A DNA stretch of 40,106 bases from an uncultured Ruminococcus sp. Lineage in GTDB: Bacteria > Bacillota > Clostridia > Oscillospirales > Acutalibacteraceae. Shown here in pieces: positions 1 to 7,803 of this stretch (positions are counted from its first letter, which is position 1; the number at the start of each line of letters is the position of its first letter). The position numbers and the translations under genes were made by a program. The stretch spans positions 1-40,106 of the forward strand of contig CAJFNC010000016.1 of NCBI GenBank assembly GCA_904393835.1, in the 5' to 3' direction. The notes below the pieces were generated by a model that saw nothing but the letters and a program-made list of their open reading frames with translations, made no database searches and had not been told where the DNA came from.

Positions 1-99
1 TGTTTCCTCTGCTCTGTGGCGGCTGAAATTTCTCATCATGCTGTCGATAAGCTCGTTTTCAATTGCTTCAAACGCTTGTGAAATATCATAATCAGCCAT
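1..99 (-). CDS. Phage minor head / head-morphogenesis protein, N-terminus only
   Basis: Reads leftwards out of the window, so only about 33 N-terminal residues are visible, starting MADYDISQAFEAIENE. Its ATG overlaps the end of the portal gene by 8 bases, the usual coupling in a phage head operon. The position directly after the portal gene and the N-terminal sequence both fit a minor capsid / SPP1 gp7-like head-morphogenesis protein. The assignment rests mainly on gene order. Confidence 0.6.
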   Translation of the reverse strand, partial: MADYDISQAFEAIENELIDSMMRNFSRHRAEET

Positions 100-1774
100 T
101 CAGATTTTCCTCAATAAAACTTTCCGCCGCTTCCTGCGATACGCCTAAGGTAGATGTAACTATTGAAAGCGCAGCATTTCTTGATATAGCCCCCTCTTTG
201 TAAGATTGTATAATACTGAGCAGGCTCGTAATTTGAGCGCCGTTTAGCATATTTATACTTTCGGCAGGCGTTTGCACCGGGGAAATATCGTCAAGTTCTG
301 AGGTTTCGTCCTCAAACGCAATACCCTGTTCCTCTTTAATTCTCTTAACTTCCTGCTCTTTCCAAACATCACTTTTACTGTCGCCGTACAGCTCTTCAAT
401 AATTTGCTCAATCGACATAAGCCCTGCTGTCTTTGCTTTCGCAACTGTTTCAACCTGACTTTCAAAGCTCGGATTGGCGTACTCGCCGAATTTTACAGAG
501 ATTTCAATATCCGAATAATCAATGTTTGAGTTGTGTACCAATGAATCGGCTTGCAATGCGGCTTTTACAAGTTTAGGCAATGCGTTGTTAAGCAATTCAA
601 TGATTGTCTGTCTTGTATAAAGCGTTGTTTTTTCTTTCTCACGCTGAGCCTCGGCATTGTCGAGTTTCTTTGTGTCAATTCCGAGAGTCGACGGTGATAA
701 AACGCCCTGCAAACAGAGGTCAAGCGCTGTTATGTACGAGCTTAAATAACTGTCGTGCTGAATTGTCGGGCTTTCTACCGTAATTTTATTTACTGATTTT
801 TCATTTGTTGTATCACTTTGGATAGCGATAAAACGGTTATCAAAAGCGTTAGGCTTTTGAACCTCCCCTGTTTTGGGGTTATAGGGAAGAAACACATTTG
901 GTATATATTTTGTCGTACGCCCAGCCCTGAGCGCGTCCATCCACTGCGACCACACCTCGTCGAGACTGTCGAAAGCGTCCGTCTTCGCCCCGATAATTCC
1001 CGCGCCTCTGCCCTTGTGGCACGACTTGCCGAAAAGTACGGGGACAGCCCAGATGTAGTCTTTATTGAAAGTCACTCCTTTACAGTCAACCCACGACAAC
1101 GCGGGAATAGAGTTCGGCGGCAATTCTTTGCCGTTATCATTAAACAAAGCGTAATTGATATAGCCGTAACCATAGGTTTCCTCAAAGAGGTAACGCTTGT
1201 TTTTGTAAAAATAATCGGTATAAAACTTAACCTCTCGTATATGACCTCGTACATACGTATAATCCACGTTTTCAGCACCGTACCACTCAATTATCGGCGT
1301 GTCGGATATTTCTTTATCGTACGAGATTTTTAAAGCCCCGTCACCTACTACGCACAAGTCGTGCAGTAACAGACTTAAAGTATCGGCAAAGTTATTTTCC
1401 TTTTCAATTTGCTCCCAGCGTTCGGCGGGAGCGGTACTGCTTTTGCTGCTGATTTCAAAACCGTTATAGTCCGCAATTATTATGTTCGCAATTGTATCGC
1501 ACATCAGCGCAGGCAATCCCGTATGTATCTTGCGGATTTCAAGCCCCGGGGTTGAGCTTGCTTTCCAAAACATTGTTGACGGTACGTCGAGCTCGGCATA
1601 CAAATCGCTGAGCAATTCGCTTTTCCCTCGATACCATATGCGGTTACAGGCACATTCCGTCATATGATTGGTTCTTTCATTGATTGTTATAATTTTATCG
1701 TGAGCGGGATTTACCCGCAAAAAACTTCTTAATCCCTGTCTTATTGAATCTGCCATAAATTTAATCAGCCCCAT
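92..1774 (-). CDS. Phage portal protein (A118/Gp6-like)
   Basis: Predicted portal, about 560 residues, the dodecameric ring at the capsid vertex through which DNA is packaged and to which terminase and neck attach. The size, the place directly after the terminase large subunit, and an acidic C-terminal tail fit the A118/SPP1 Gp6-like portal group. The start is chosen at the ATG at 1774 (MGLIKFMADS), 8 bases after AGGAAG. An in-frame GTG nine bases further upstream is possible but lies too near that ribosome site. It overlaps the terminase gene by 14 bases. No single catalytic motif defines portals, so the call combines context and overall resemblance. Confidence 0.85.
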   Translation of the reverse strand: MGLIKFMADSIRQGLRSFLRVNPAHDKIITINERTNHMTECACNRIWYRGKSELLSDLYAELDVPSTMFWKASSTPGLEIRKIHTGLPALMCDTIANIIIADYNGFEISSKSSTAPAERWEQIEKENNFADTLSLLLHDLCVVGDGALKISYDKEISDTPIIEWYGAENVDYTYVRGHIREVKFYTDYFYKNKRYLFEETYGYGYINYALFNDNGKELPPNSIPALSWVDCKGVTFNKDYIWAVPVLFGKSCHKGRGAGIIGAKTDAFDSLDEVWSQWMDALRAGRTTKYIPNVFLPYNPKTGEVQKPNAFDNRFIAIQSDTTNEKSVNKITVESPTIQHDSYLSSYITALDLCLQGVLSPSTLGIDTKKLDNAEAQREKEKTTLYTRQTIIELLNNALPKLVKAALQADSLVHNSNIDYSDIEISVKFGEYANPSFESQVETVAKAKTAGLMSIEQIIEELYGDSKSDVWKEQEVKRIKEEQGIAFEDETSELDDISPVQTPAESINMLNGAQITSLLSIIQSYKEGAISRNAALSIVTSTLGVSQEAAESFIEENLNG

Positions 1775-3116
1775 TTTTCTCACTTCCTATGCTGCTTATA
1801 AACGGCAGCCACGCGTATTGACCGCTGTTTATAAAATGGTCGTGCCCGTCCTCGGGCGTGTTGTCTTTATCTTCAAGCCAAGAATACAGCTCAAATTCCG
1901 ATATTGTATTTTTGCAATGTTCAAGTACAAAAAAATTATCGTGAGCAAGCCAGCCGAGCATTAAGTTAATACGGTCGATAATCTTCGTCTTTTTCCAAGC
2001 GTTCGCAAAATTATAAATACAGCCGTTCTGACGTTTGTATTTTTGAAATTCCATTATTGTCGCCTGATCCGCGTTATCTATAAAAACCGTTCTCGCAAAG
2101 CCCCACTCTTTTCGGTTGCGTTCAAGAAAATCAATAAAATTCTTAACCGTGTCCGACGGAGCTATCGGCGTTTGAAGCTCGGCGTTGTTATATACTTTTT
2201 CATCGAGTTGGATTAACAAACCGCTGTATGTAATGCCGAAAAAAGTCATTGCGATAGTGTCGGGCGACTTTTGAGAATACGCCGTATCCAGCCCTGCCGT
2301 AAACAGTTTAAAATTGTCTTTCAACTGCCCAACCCATTGCGCCGTTTTTACATGACGCGCCCTTTCAAAGTTAGGAAATACAAGTCCTGTTGCCCTGCCT
2401 CGCAAGCCCAGTATTTTATTTTTGTAAATCTTTGTACCTTTCGGTGTGTTAGTTAAAACACGGTTGAGTTCCTCCTCTTTAATTCCGAGATTATGCGCAA
2501 AAGAAAAGAACCAATGCACCCATCCGGGCTTTGGTTCTTCTTTTAATTCGTTTAATATTTCATTTGGTGTATCGTCTTTCCACTTATCAAGCGGACGTGA
2601 ACAGTTTATGTACTCCTTGTAAACGGGCAGGCTCGGGTCATCGGGATTGAGAGTAGCCATAAAATAGTCTGCTCGCATTGACGCTTCACGCACAAACTCA
2701 ATATCAGCAGTGTTTATCTCATCGATATACAAACAGCCGTACTGACCGCCGAGGGCTTTCTGCCATTTCTTTTTATCACCGTAGCCCATTACGTAGATGA
2801 TTTTATCACTGCTCGATGTGTGAAAAAGAATATGCGGGATTTTATCATCTTTAGTGCCGTTGCCGTTGTACTCGACAAGCTCCCCGAAGTCGTCGATAAT
2901 ACCAAGGTCTTTGTTTATGATATTCTTTTCTGCTGTACCCGTGTCTTTGGCGGCTATAATATGCAGCTTTTTAGGCGACTGCGCCACCTTTAGCATAAAC
3001 TTGAACAAGCCGACAGTCGTTTTGCCCGCCATTGTAGTGCCCTCGAGAAATTCAACAGGGGCGTTGCAATGCAGAAACGCTTTATATTTCTTTGATAGAA
3101 TTAACCTGTTATCCAT
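1761..3116 (-). CDS. terL: Phage terminase large subunit
   Basis: Motor ATPase and nuclease that packages DNA into the prohead. Residues about 25-35 carry a Walker A loop (EGTTMAGKTT), and a Walker B-like CLYIDE lies near residue 125. The C-terminal RNase-H-fold nuclease shows acidic motifs in AGLDTAYS and the later DNADQAT. At 451 residues it has the normal length of Terminase_3/PBSX-type proteins. The ATG overlaps the stop region of the small subunit by 8 bases, with little ribosome site of its own, so translation is probably coupled. No internal damage is seen. Confidence 0.93.
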   Translation of the reverse strand: MDNRLILSKKYKAFLHCNAPVEFLEGTTMAGKTTVGLFKFMLKVAQSPKKLHIIAAKDTGTAEKNIINKDLGIIDDFGELVEYNGNGTKDDKIPHILFHTSSSDKIIYVMGYGDKKKWQKALGGQYGCLYIDEINTADIEFVREASMRADYFMATLNPDDPSLPVYKEYINCSRPLDKWKDDTPNEILNELKEEPKPGWVHWFFSFAHNLGIKEEELNRVLTNTPKGTKIYKNKILGLRGRATGLVFPNFERARHVKTAQWVGQLKDNFKLFTAGLDTAYSQKSPDTIAMTFFGITYSGLLIQLDEKVYNNAELQTPIAPSDTVKNFIDFLERNRKEWGFARTVFIDNADQATIMEFQKYKRQNGCIYNFANAWKKTKIIDRINLMLGWLAHDNFFVLEHCKNTISEFELYSWLEDKDNTPEDGHDHFINSGQYAWLPFISSIGSEKNGAD

Positions 3117-3504
3117 CGTCGCTCATCTGCTTAATGAGGTCGTCAAGTTTTGACTGTTCGGTTTTGAGAGAGCCGGAAACTTCAATCTTACTAAGATACT
3201 CGCCTGTCATTTTGTTGAGAGTATCGATTGCTCGTATTCGGTCGGGCGTTTCTTCCTGTTTTGATTTTGCAATATCGGAGAGTATTGCTTGTCGCTCTAT
3301 TGCAGTAATTATCCTGTCCCGCTGAGCCTTTGCAGTCAGCTCCTTGATGTAATCTGTAACTCTAGGATTTTCTAGGATTTTACAAGCGTCCGCATTGGCG
3401 TATTTTTCGGAATATCCTGCCTTTATTGCACTCTGAACGGTATTACCGCTCTGCGCATAATATTCGGCAAACCTTTTTTGTCTTGGGCTTAATTTGTCTT
3501 TCAC
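3109..3504 (-). CDS. terS: Phage terminase small subunit
   Basis: DNA-recognition subunit of terminase, 131 residues. The N-terminus LSPRQKRFAEYYAQSGN followed by AIKAGYS and ILENPRVTDYI is the typical helix-turn-helix of the Terminase_2 family. The start is a GTG at 3504, 7 bases after AAAGGCGG. The same AAAGGCGG leader recurs upstream of the neighbouring methyltransferase-like gene. It is directly followed by and coupled to terL. Confidence 0.92.
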   Translation of the reverse strand: MKDKLSPRQKRFAEYYAQSGNTVQSAIKAGYSEKYANADACKILENPRVTDYIKELTAKAQRDRIITAIERQAILSDIAKSKQEETPDRIRAIDTLNKMTGEYLSKIEVSGSLKTEQSKLDDLIKQMSDDG

Positions 3505-3537
3505 GGCAACACCGCCTTTCGTGTAAAATAAAACTCT

Positions 3538-4341
3538 TTAATTGCCCAGAGATGCTATGATTGCTTTCTCTCTTTCACTGAGTTGCCAAAATTTCGCTTC
3601 CTTACGTTCCGCTTCCTTACGTTCCGCTTTAATTCGCTCCGCTTTAATTTGCTCCGCTTTAATTCGCTCCGCTTTAATTCGCTCCGCTTTAATTTGCTCC
3701 GAGACAAGCCAACCACCGCCGAATATACCTTTTTTACTCTGACGTTGCTCATCCAATGCTAACACCCTTACACTTTCCGAACGCGGAATAACAAAATCTA
3801 TTCCATATCTTGCATACGGGTAAATATTAGCAGGAGTAACAAGCTCAAGTGGATAAACATATTTAGGTAGCTGCTTTTTAATACTTCTTCGATTCTCTTC
3901 GTTAGCTTTTTTTACGGTTTCAAATAAGCTTGGCGACGTTCTTGCTCTTATCTCAAACGGCTCTAAATTTGTTGCAAACGATGTGTTTACCACCGCGCCG
4001 TTATCGTATATTATAGATACTCCGATAGGCAAAACTGTACAATAATCACCATATCTGCACAGCGTTAGAGTTGGAGCAAACATAAAGAACTTTATATTTT
4101 TTTGAACATAGAATCGTATGATTTGCGATAATATAGAAAATGGCGGATTGTCCACAACTATTTTATTTGTATAATCGAATTTTTCATAATCGCCGCCCGG
4201 ATAGAACGGACGTACAAAAACAGATCTGTCGATATTGTATTCATTTGCAACCCAATCAGCAACGGCTTCATAAACCAAAGACGGAGTATAACAATCATCG
4301 GTCGTTTTTTTTTGGTTTAAATTTCTCGGTAAATTCCTCAT
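3538..4341 (-). CDS. Putative phage DNA adenine methyltransferase-like protein, N-terminus frameshifted
   Basis: The open frame gives 267 residues. NPPF at residues 65-68 (context VVDNPPFSI) is the catalytic motif IV of N6-adenine methyltransferases of the EcoRI-methylase/phage type. A clear glycine-rich AdoMet motif is not obvious, so activity is uncertain. The ATG at 4341 has no ribosome site. A better start is the TTG at 4357, 7 bases after AAAGGCGG, reading KNKTYEEFTEKFKPKK and then running into a stop because of an A9 run (4305-4313). With eight A's that frame would join TTDDCYTPSLVY of this gene. So the N-terminus seems broken, phase-variable, or restored by slippage. The C-terminus has seven pentapeptide repeats. 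The gene sits between an ArpU-like gene and terS, a common place for phage methylases. Confidence 0.7.
   Translation of the reverse strand: MRNLPRNLNQKKTTDDCYTPSLVYEAVADWVANEYNIDRSVFVRPFYPGGDYEKFDYTNKIVVDNPPFSILSQIIRFYVQKNIKFFMFAPTLTLCRYGDYCTVLPIGVSIIYDNGAVVNTSFATNLEPFEIRARTSPSLFETVKKANEENRRSIKKQLPKYVYPLELVTPANIYPYARYGIDFVIPRSESVRVLALDEQRQSKKGIFGGGWLVSEQIKAERIKAERIKAEQIKAERIKAERKEAERKEAKFWQLSEREKAIIASLGN
3595..3699 (-). repeat. Coding 15-bp tandem repeat (pentapeptide E[RQ]IKA / ERKEA, 7 copies)
   Basis: Seven units of five residues (E-R/Q-I-K-A five times, E-R-K-E-A twice) near the C-terminus of the methyltransferase-like protein. The DNA units are nearly identical (gctttaattcgctcc on the plus strand). 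They should form a charged helix. Near-identical units suggest recent expansion and likely copy-number variation. Confidence 0.9.
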
Positions 4342-4357
4342 ATGTTTTGTTTTTCAA
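4305..4357 (-). other. Out-of-frame 5' segment of the methyltransferase-like gene with an A9 slippery run
   Basis: On the minus strand this segment starts with TTG behind AGAAAGGCGG and encodes about 15 sensible residues before nine consecutive A's. In the zero frame it ends at TGA (4297-4295). Deleting one A restores a continuous protein with the downstream gene. This may be a true frameshift, a phase-variation tract, transcriptional slippage, or a homopolymer sequencing error. Confidence 0.65.
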
Positions 4358-4387
4358 TTTTTTACCGCCTTTCTGCGTAAAGTAAAA

Positions 4388-4408
4388 CCGCCCCTTTACG
4401 TGGGGCGG
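4388..4408 (-). terminator. GC-rich hairpin before the late genes, possible leftward terminator
   Basis: Perfect 7-bp stem CCGCCCC/GGGGCGG (4388-4394 and 4402-4408). Read leftwards it is followed by TTTTACTTT, a moderate U-tract. It lies between the ArpU-like gene and the methyltransferase/terminase genes, where a conditional terminator of late transcription would fit. Confidence 0.5.
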
Positions 4409-4508
4409 CTTAGGAGAGAAGTATATGCCATATATCGAATAGGAGGACTTTGTTAAATTTCTATGATACCATTATAGCACGACAAAAGCGGACATAACAG
4501 GACATCAT

Positions 4509-4922
4509 TTAAAATAAATCGTATTTCTTTCTGAAAGCCTGTAATGCCCAGCCGTGTAATCTGCGTACGTGACGGTCAGAAAAATTATTATCCTCGGCAA
4601 CTTTCTCCCACGTTTTACCGTTTATGTAATATTCAGTCAGAATCAGTACGTATCTGTTATCATCGAGTTGATTTATTTTTCCTCTGACTTCACGCTTTAA
4701 ATCAACCAGGTTATCAATTTCCCTGTTAATTTCATTCTGCATATCAACAATCTTGTCAACCGTTTTCATTACATCGCACGTTGAAGATGTTTGAACGCGG
4801 TCTGTTTTCGCCTGTGGGCTTATCTGAGCCGAGTTTAGCTTTAAACTATGTAATTCACTTAATTTAACTTTAATTTGCCTGTCAGCCAATCTGACTTGAT
4901 TTAAATATTCCTTTGCCGTCAC
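4509..4922 (-). CDS. ArpU/DUF1492-like late transcription regulator
   Basis: About 137 residues: an N-terminal coiled-coil-like half and a C-terminal sigma-70 region-4-like helix-turn-helix (ILTEYYINGKTWEKVAEDNN, then SDRHVRRLHGWALQAF). This pattern is typical of ArpU/RinA/DUF1492 regulators that switch on late genes of Gram-positive phages. The place immediately upstream of the packaging genes supports this. The GTG at 4922 is preferred because GGGAGG lies 8 bases before it; an ATG 45 bases further upstream lacks a ribosome site. The N-terminus TAKEYLNQVRLADRQI then matches what such proteins usually begin with. Confidence 0.75.
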   Translation of the reverse strand: MTAKEYLNQVRLADRQIKVKLSELHSLKLNSAQISPQAKTDRVQTSSTCDVMKTVDKIVDMQNEINREIDNLVDLKREVRGKINQLDDNRYVLILTEYYINGKTWEKVAEDNNFSDRHVRRLHGWALQAFRKKYDLF

Positions 4923-5068
4923 TTCAAAACCTCCCGCCCTCGCCGCACCGAGGGCATTTATTTGCAAATTGTGTGTTTGATAACCGCCGTGCGGAGCGGA
5001 TTTTGAATTAGTTCCGCAGTTGACTGTCAGATGTTCCCGAAACTTTATATTTCATTTTTCATTCCTCC

Positions 5069-5680
5069 TTACTCATTTTCAAGACGTTTTGCAAGTCTTG
5101 AAATTTTCTTTTCTTTCCAATTCTGCACTTCTTCTTTGCATTTAAACATCATCTTGCATTGTTCAATCATTATCTCAACATCTGCCATTTCTTCAAAGAT
5201 GTTATTAACAGACTTTAAATCGGCTGATAAAGTTTTGTCACTTTTACTATTTAAGCGAACAAGTGCTTTTGATAAGCTCTGAGACAACTCTGCCAACTCT
5301 TCAATTGTTTTTATCATCTGATTTTCTAATCCGTATGTATTAATAGCATTTTGCATTATTTCTTTATCACTTTTACTGCTCATTTCGTTTCTCTCCCATA
5401 ACAATTTACGATTACCTTTATCATAATTCAAATCCATAAAAGTATAAGGGTGCGAGGCTTCTTCAACCTTTACTATATCGTGAGATGGAGAATAAAAATG
5501 TGTTAAATCTTCATTATATTTAGATAAATCGTTCCAACTTCCTACAACTTGCAACAAAATACATCGTTGCGCAGATAAATCATTCTCAGTATAGCAAGTT
5601 TCGGGATTTAAAATTACAATCCATTCATCGCCACATCTCTCTGTTAATATATAACCTGTTTTTAATTCACTTTTTGTCAT
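5069..5680 (-). CDS. Phage protein with C-terminal MazG-like NTP pyrophosphohydrolase domain
   Basis: 203 residues. The C-terminal half carries the all-alpha pyrophosphohydrolase pattern: E127-E128-L-A-E131 and E163-E164-M-A-D167, the metal-binding EExxE/ExxD helices. Such phage enzymes hydrolyse NTPs or dNTPs to monophosphates, sanitising or reshaping the pool. Residues 1-95 are an unrecognised beta-rich domain. The ATG overlaps the upstream gene's stop (ATGA), with GGAGTG as ribosome site. Substrate is not predictable from sequence. Confidence 0.65.
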   Translation of the reverse strand: MTKSELKTGYILTERCGDEWIVILNPETCYTENDLSAQRCILLQVVGSWNDLSKYNEDLTHFYSPSHDIVKVEEASHPYTFMDLNYDKGNRKLLWERNEMSSKSDKEIMQNAINTYGLENQMIKTIEELAELSQSLSKALVRLNSKSDKTLSADLKSVNNIFEEMADVEIMIEQCKMMFKCKEEVQNWKEKKISRLAKRLENE

Positions 5681-5946
5681 TCCTGCTCACTCCTTTTCTG
5701 ACCATAGCTACAATAATCGTCATTATGTATTCGTACCATATGTAATACACACCAATATCCGCCACCTCTTAATTTATAACTCTTACATTGTCCACACCTC
5801 ACGACCTGATGCACATCTGCGGCAGGCTCTTCGGATATAGTTTTTAAAGTCACATTTTTAAACGACTCTGTAAAAGCTCCATCAACTTCTAACTTTGAGA
5901 TTTTTTCAATCAACGCTTCACGCTCTATGTATTCTTTTTCAGCCAT
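5677..5946 (-). CDS. Small phage protein with Cys motif
   Basis: About 89 residues starting MAEKEYIEREALIEKI, a head often seen on clostridial phage proteins, then a CGQC motif and two further Cys residues (YWCVLH, DYCSYGQ) that may form a zinc site. Function unknown. The ATG at 5946 is preferred over a GTG three codons upstream, since AAGGA lies 10 bases before it. The initiation region closely resembles those of the next two genes upstream. Confidence 0.6.
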   Translation of the reverse strand: MAEKEYIEREALIEKISKLEVDGAFTESFKNVTLKTISEEPAADVHQVVRCGQCKSYKLRGGGYWCVLHMVRIHNDDYCSYGQKRSEQE

Positions 5947-6121
5947 TGTTTTCACTTCCTTTTATAAAACCACCTATTACATTTTCAAGCTCATTCGTGC
6001 AATTCTTGCACAAATCCGCAGAAAATATTTTTGTTGGTATTTCAATCTCAGAATTATCGTAATCACTCATAACATCTAATTCTTTTCCGCAATGGTCGCA
6101 ATAAATTTTAGTCTGTTGCAT
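5939..6121 (-). CDS. Small zinc-ribbon phage protein
   Basis: 60 residues with two CxxC pairs (CDHC near the N-terminus, CKNC near residue 43), which suggests a single zinc ribbon. Function unknown. The start ATG is 10 bases after GGGAG, within a repeated GAGCGTGAAAACAATG-type leader. Its stop overlaps the next gene's ATG by 8 bases, so the small genes form one coupled string. Confidence 0.6.
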   Translation of the reverse strand: MQQTKIYCDHCGKELDVMSDYDNSEIEIPTKIFSADLCKNCTNELENVIGGFIKGSENNG

Positions 6122-6126
6122 TGTTT

Positions 6127-6279
6127 TCACGCTCCCTTATAAAACACTGCTATATACTTATAAAATAGTCCTTCGTGCCTTTGAAAACTATGTAATATAT
6201 AGCCTTTTGCTGCCATATCGTTTAAACCATTCTCAAATGATTTAAAATCCTCGTACATTTCAGCTCTATATTTAACCAT
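6127..6279 (-). CDS. Small phage protein, 50 residues
   Basis: Begins MVKYRAEMYEDFKSFENG and ends at TGA 6129-6127. The ATG follows GGAGCGTGAAAACA, almost identical to the leader of the next gene. It starts 14 bases after the PAPS-reductase-like gene ends. Sequence composition is normal for a soluble small protein. No family recognised. Confidence 0.55.
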   Translation of the reverse strand: MVKYRAEMYEDFKSFENGLNDMAAKGYILHSFQRHEGLFYKYIAVFYKGA

Positions 6280-6293
6280 TGTTTTCACGCTCC

Positions 6294-7364
6294 TTAATAA
6301 CCTACTTCGATATAGTCAAGTACTCTTGCCCAACCGAATTTTTCACCGTTTTCATCGGTACAGCAATTGTACATCCAATATTCCCACTCTTTAGGATTTC
6401 GCTCTTTCAGCAAATCAAACCTATGGGGACGTTTTTCCATATGCACGCCAAATCCGCACATACTACAGCCTGTCCGCTGTGCCTTAGTAGTGTAAAGAGT
6501 GCCGTCCTCTTTGCGCTCAATTGTTCCGTAGATTTCGGGCACTGGTACATTTAAATCAAGTGCAAGTTGTAAAATATCTTGCCTGTTAAATATAGCAAAC
6601 GGAGCAGAGCGGATTGTTGACTTGCCGAAATAATTACAGCCGTTAATCATAAGCGACTTTGCACGTCTGCCACCCTCGGAAGCCATAAGTCCGAGATAAG
6701 GCACGCTGTTATGTTCTTTCGCCCAATCGTCGCAAGGCTTTTCTTTGAGGTAGTAACAGCACTTCGAAGATACTTTAAAATTCGGAGTACCATAATTCAC
6801 ACCCTCATTTTCATTCTCGTAACCGCCGAACTTTTCAAGCCATTTTTGTGACATCTTCATTCGGCTGTTTTTCTGAAATCCGCCGAAAGCTCCTGTTTCG
6901 CCTGTTATGATAGCGTGTCGGACTGTCTTGTTCTTTTCGGTTGGGTGTTGCAGAGTTTCAATTTTGCCAGCAATCTCTTTTGACAAGACCGGAAAACCGA
7001 ACTCTTGCAGTATTTCGGACTTTTTCCAAGGCGTTCCGTTAGCCTTATTCGCAGGCTTTAAACTGACAACTCCGAGCTTTTTATGTACTGCCATAATGCT
7101 TTTATCCTCAAGATATGACACGCTTATTCCTGGAGCGTCAATGCCGATTGACCTTAAAAATAAAAGTAATGTAATGCTGTCAAGTCCGCCGACTGATACG
7201 TGGACGTTTAAATCACGCTTTGCACACTCGTTGTAAAATTCCCACGCTCTGATACGAGCGTAATTGACTTTAAATTCGTAATCTTCCTTTTGTTTTACTT
7301 TAAAATCAGCTATCTTTTTATCTGCGCCGATTCTGTTCATACGTTCAAGTACGTTTTCTGCCAT
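6294..7364 (-). CDS. Phage PAPS-reductase/PP-loop ATP pyrophosphatase family protein
   Basis: 356 residues of the phosphoadenosine-phosphosulfate reductase (CysH/DndC-like) superfamily. The PP-loop is S57-V-G-G-L-D62-S63, close to SGGxDS, followed by a hydrophobic helix. A C-terminal TGCSMCGFGVH motif and the clustered Cys-Cys (SSKCCYYL) are plausible metal or redox ligands. Members of this superfamily adenylate a substrate with ATP; in phages their substrate is usually unknown, and sulfur transfer to DNA or to a small molecule is only one possibility. The start ATG follows AAAGGAG, which overlaps the end of a 23-codon gene. No sulfate-assimilation neighbours are present, which argues against simple cysteine synthesis. 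Confidence 0.8.
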   Translation of the reverse strand: MAENVLERMNRIGADKKIADFKVKQKEDYEFKVNYARIRAWEFYNECAKRDLNVHVSVGGLDSITLLLFLRSIGIDAPGISVSYLEDKSIMAVHKKLGVVSLKPANKANGTPWKKSEILQEFGFPVLSKEIAGKIETLQHPTEKNKTVRHAIITGETGAFGGFQKNSRMKMSQKWLEKFGGYENENEGVNYGTPNFKVSSKCCYYLKEKPCDDWAKEHNSVPYLGLMASEGGRRAKSLMINGCNYFGKSTIRSAPFAIFNRQDILQLALDLNVPVPEIYGTIERKEDGTLYTTKAQRTGCSMCGFGVHMEKRPHRFDLLKERNPKEWEYWMYNCCTDENGEKFGWARVLDYIEVGY

Positions 7365-7377
7365 TTAAATTCTCCTT

Positions 7378-7449
7378 TCAACCGTTCGGTTTTTCCGAGC
7401 TGTTTAACGCCCTCTCGGCTTCTGCTCTTGATAATGCAAATTTAGGCAT
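7378..7449 (-). CDS. Very small phage gene, 23 residues
   Basis: Peptide MPKFALSRAEAERALNSSEK plus three residues. It has a good ribosome site (AGAGGAG), overlaps the upstream gene by 8 bases, and its stop lies next to the AAAGGAG of the following gene. It may be a real leader-type peptide or a coupling device. Nothing is known of its function. Confidence 0.45.
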   Translation of the reverse strand: MPKFALSRAEAERALNSSEKPNG

Positions 7450-7792
7450 TTTTACTCTCCTCTAACATGCTCTCGCTGATAACCTGACCGTTGTTTGTAT
7501 AATCCCGCTCAAACGGTAAGCCGAGGTTATCAATTACGATTCTGTCGATATGCTCCCAAAAGACTATATCCCTATCGGACTCTTCGAGCTTCTTTGTAAA
7601 CTCACTTATGAACTTCATTGCTCTGTCGTGTCCGAACCCGAATTGCTCGTTTAAAACACAAACGGCTGTTTTTAAAATTCGCCTTGTCATATCGTTTCGC
7701 TCTGCCTCTGCGTGCTCTTCGTAAAGCTTCTCAATTTCCTGCTTTATGACTTTTCTTTGTGCAGAGGTAACTATATTGATACGAGCTTTCAT
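7442..7792 (-). CDS. Phage protein of unknown function, 116 residues
   Basis: Charged, mostly helical protein starting MKARINIVTSAQRKVIKQEI, with a C-terminal acidic helix. It resembles small hypothetical proteins common in clostridial prophage replication regions. The ATG follows TTAGGAGGACGAGCGGAA. The leader shares about 20 bases with the leader of the upstream YopX gene. No function assigned. Confidence 0.65.
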   Translation of the reverse strand: MKARINIVTSAQRKVIKQEIEKLYEEHAEAERNDMTRRILKTAVCVLNEQFGFGHDRAMKFISEFTKKLEESDRDIVFWEHIDRIVIDNLGLPFERDYTNNGQVISESMLEESKNA

Positions 7793-7803
7793 TTCCGCTC
7801 GTC

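Larger units (their letters stand above)
3511..4388. repeat. Imperfect direct repeats flanking the methyltransferase-like gene
   Basis: A 24-25-base block at 3511-3534 recurs at 4364-4388 with about three differences, one of them an indel; both begin accgcctttc. On the minus strand each copy includes the AAAGGCGG ribosome site, one serving terS and one serving the methyltransferase-like gene. The gene between them looks like a cassette added at a duplicated initiation region. Confidence 0.65.
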
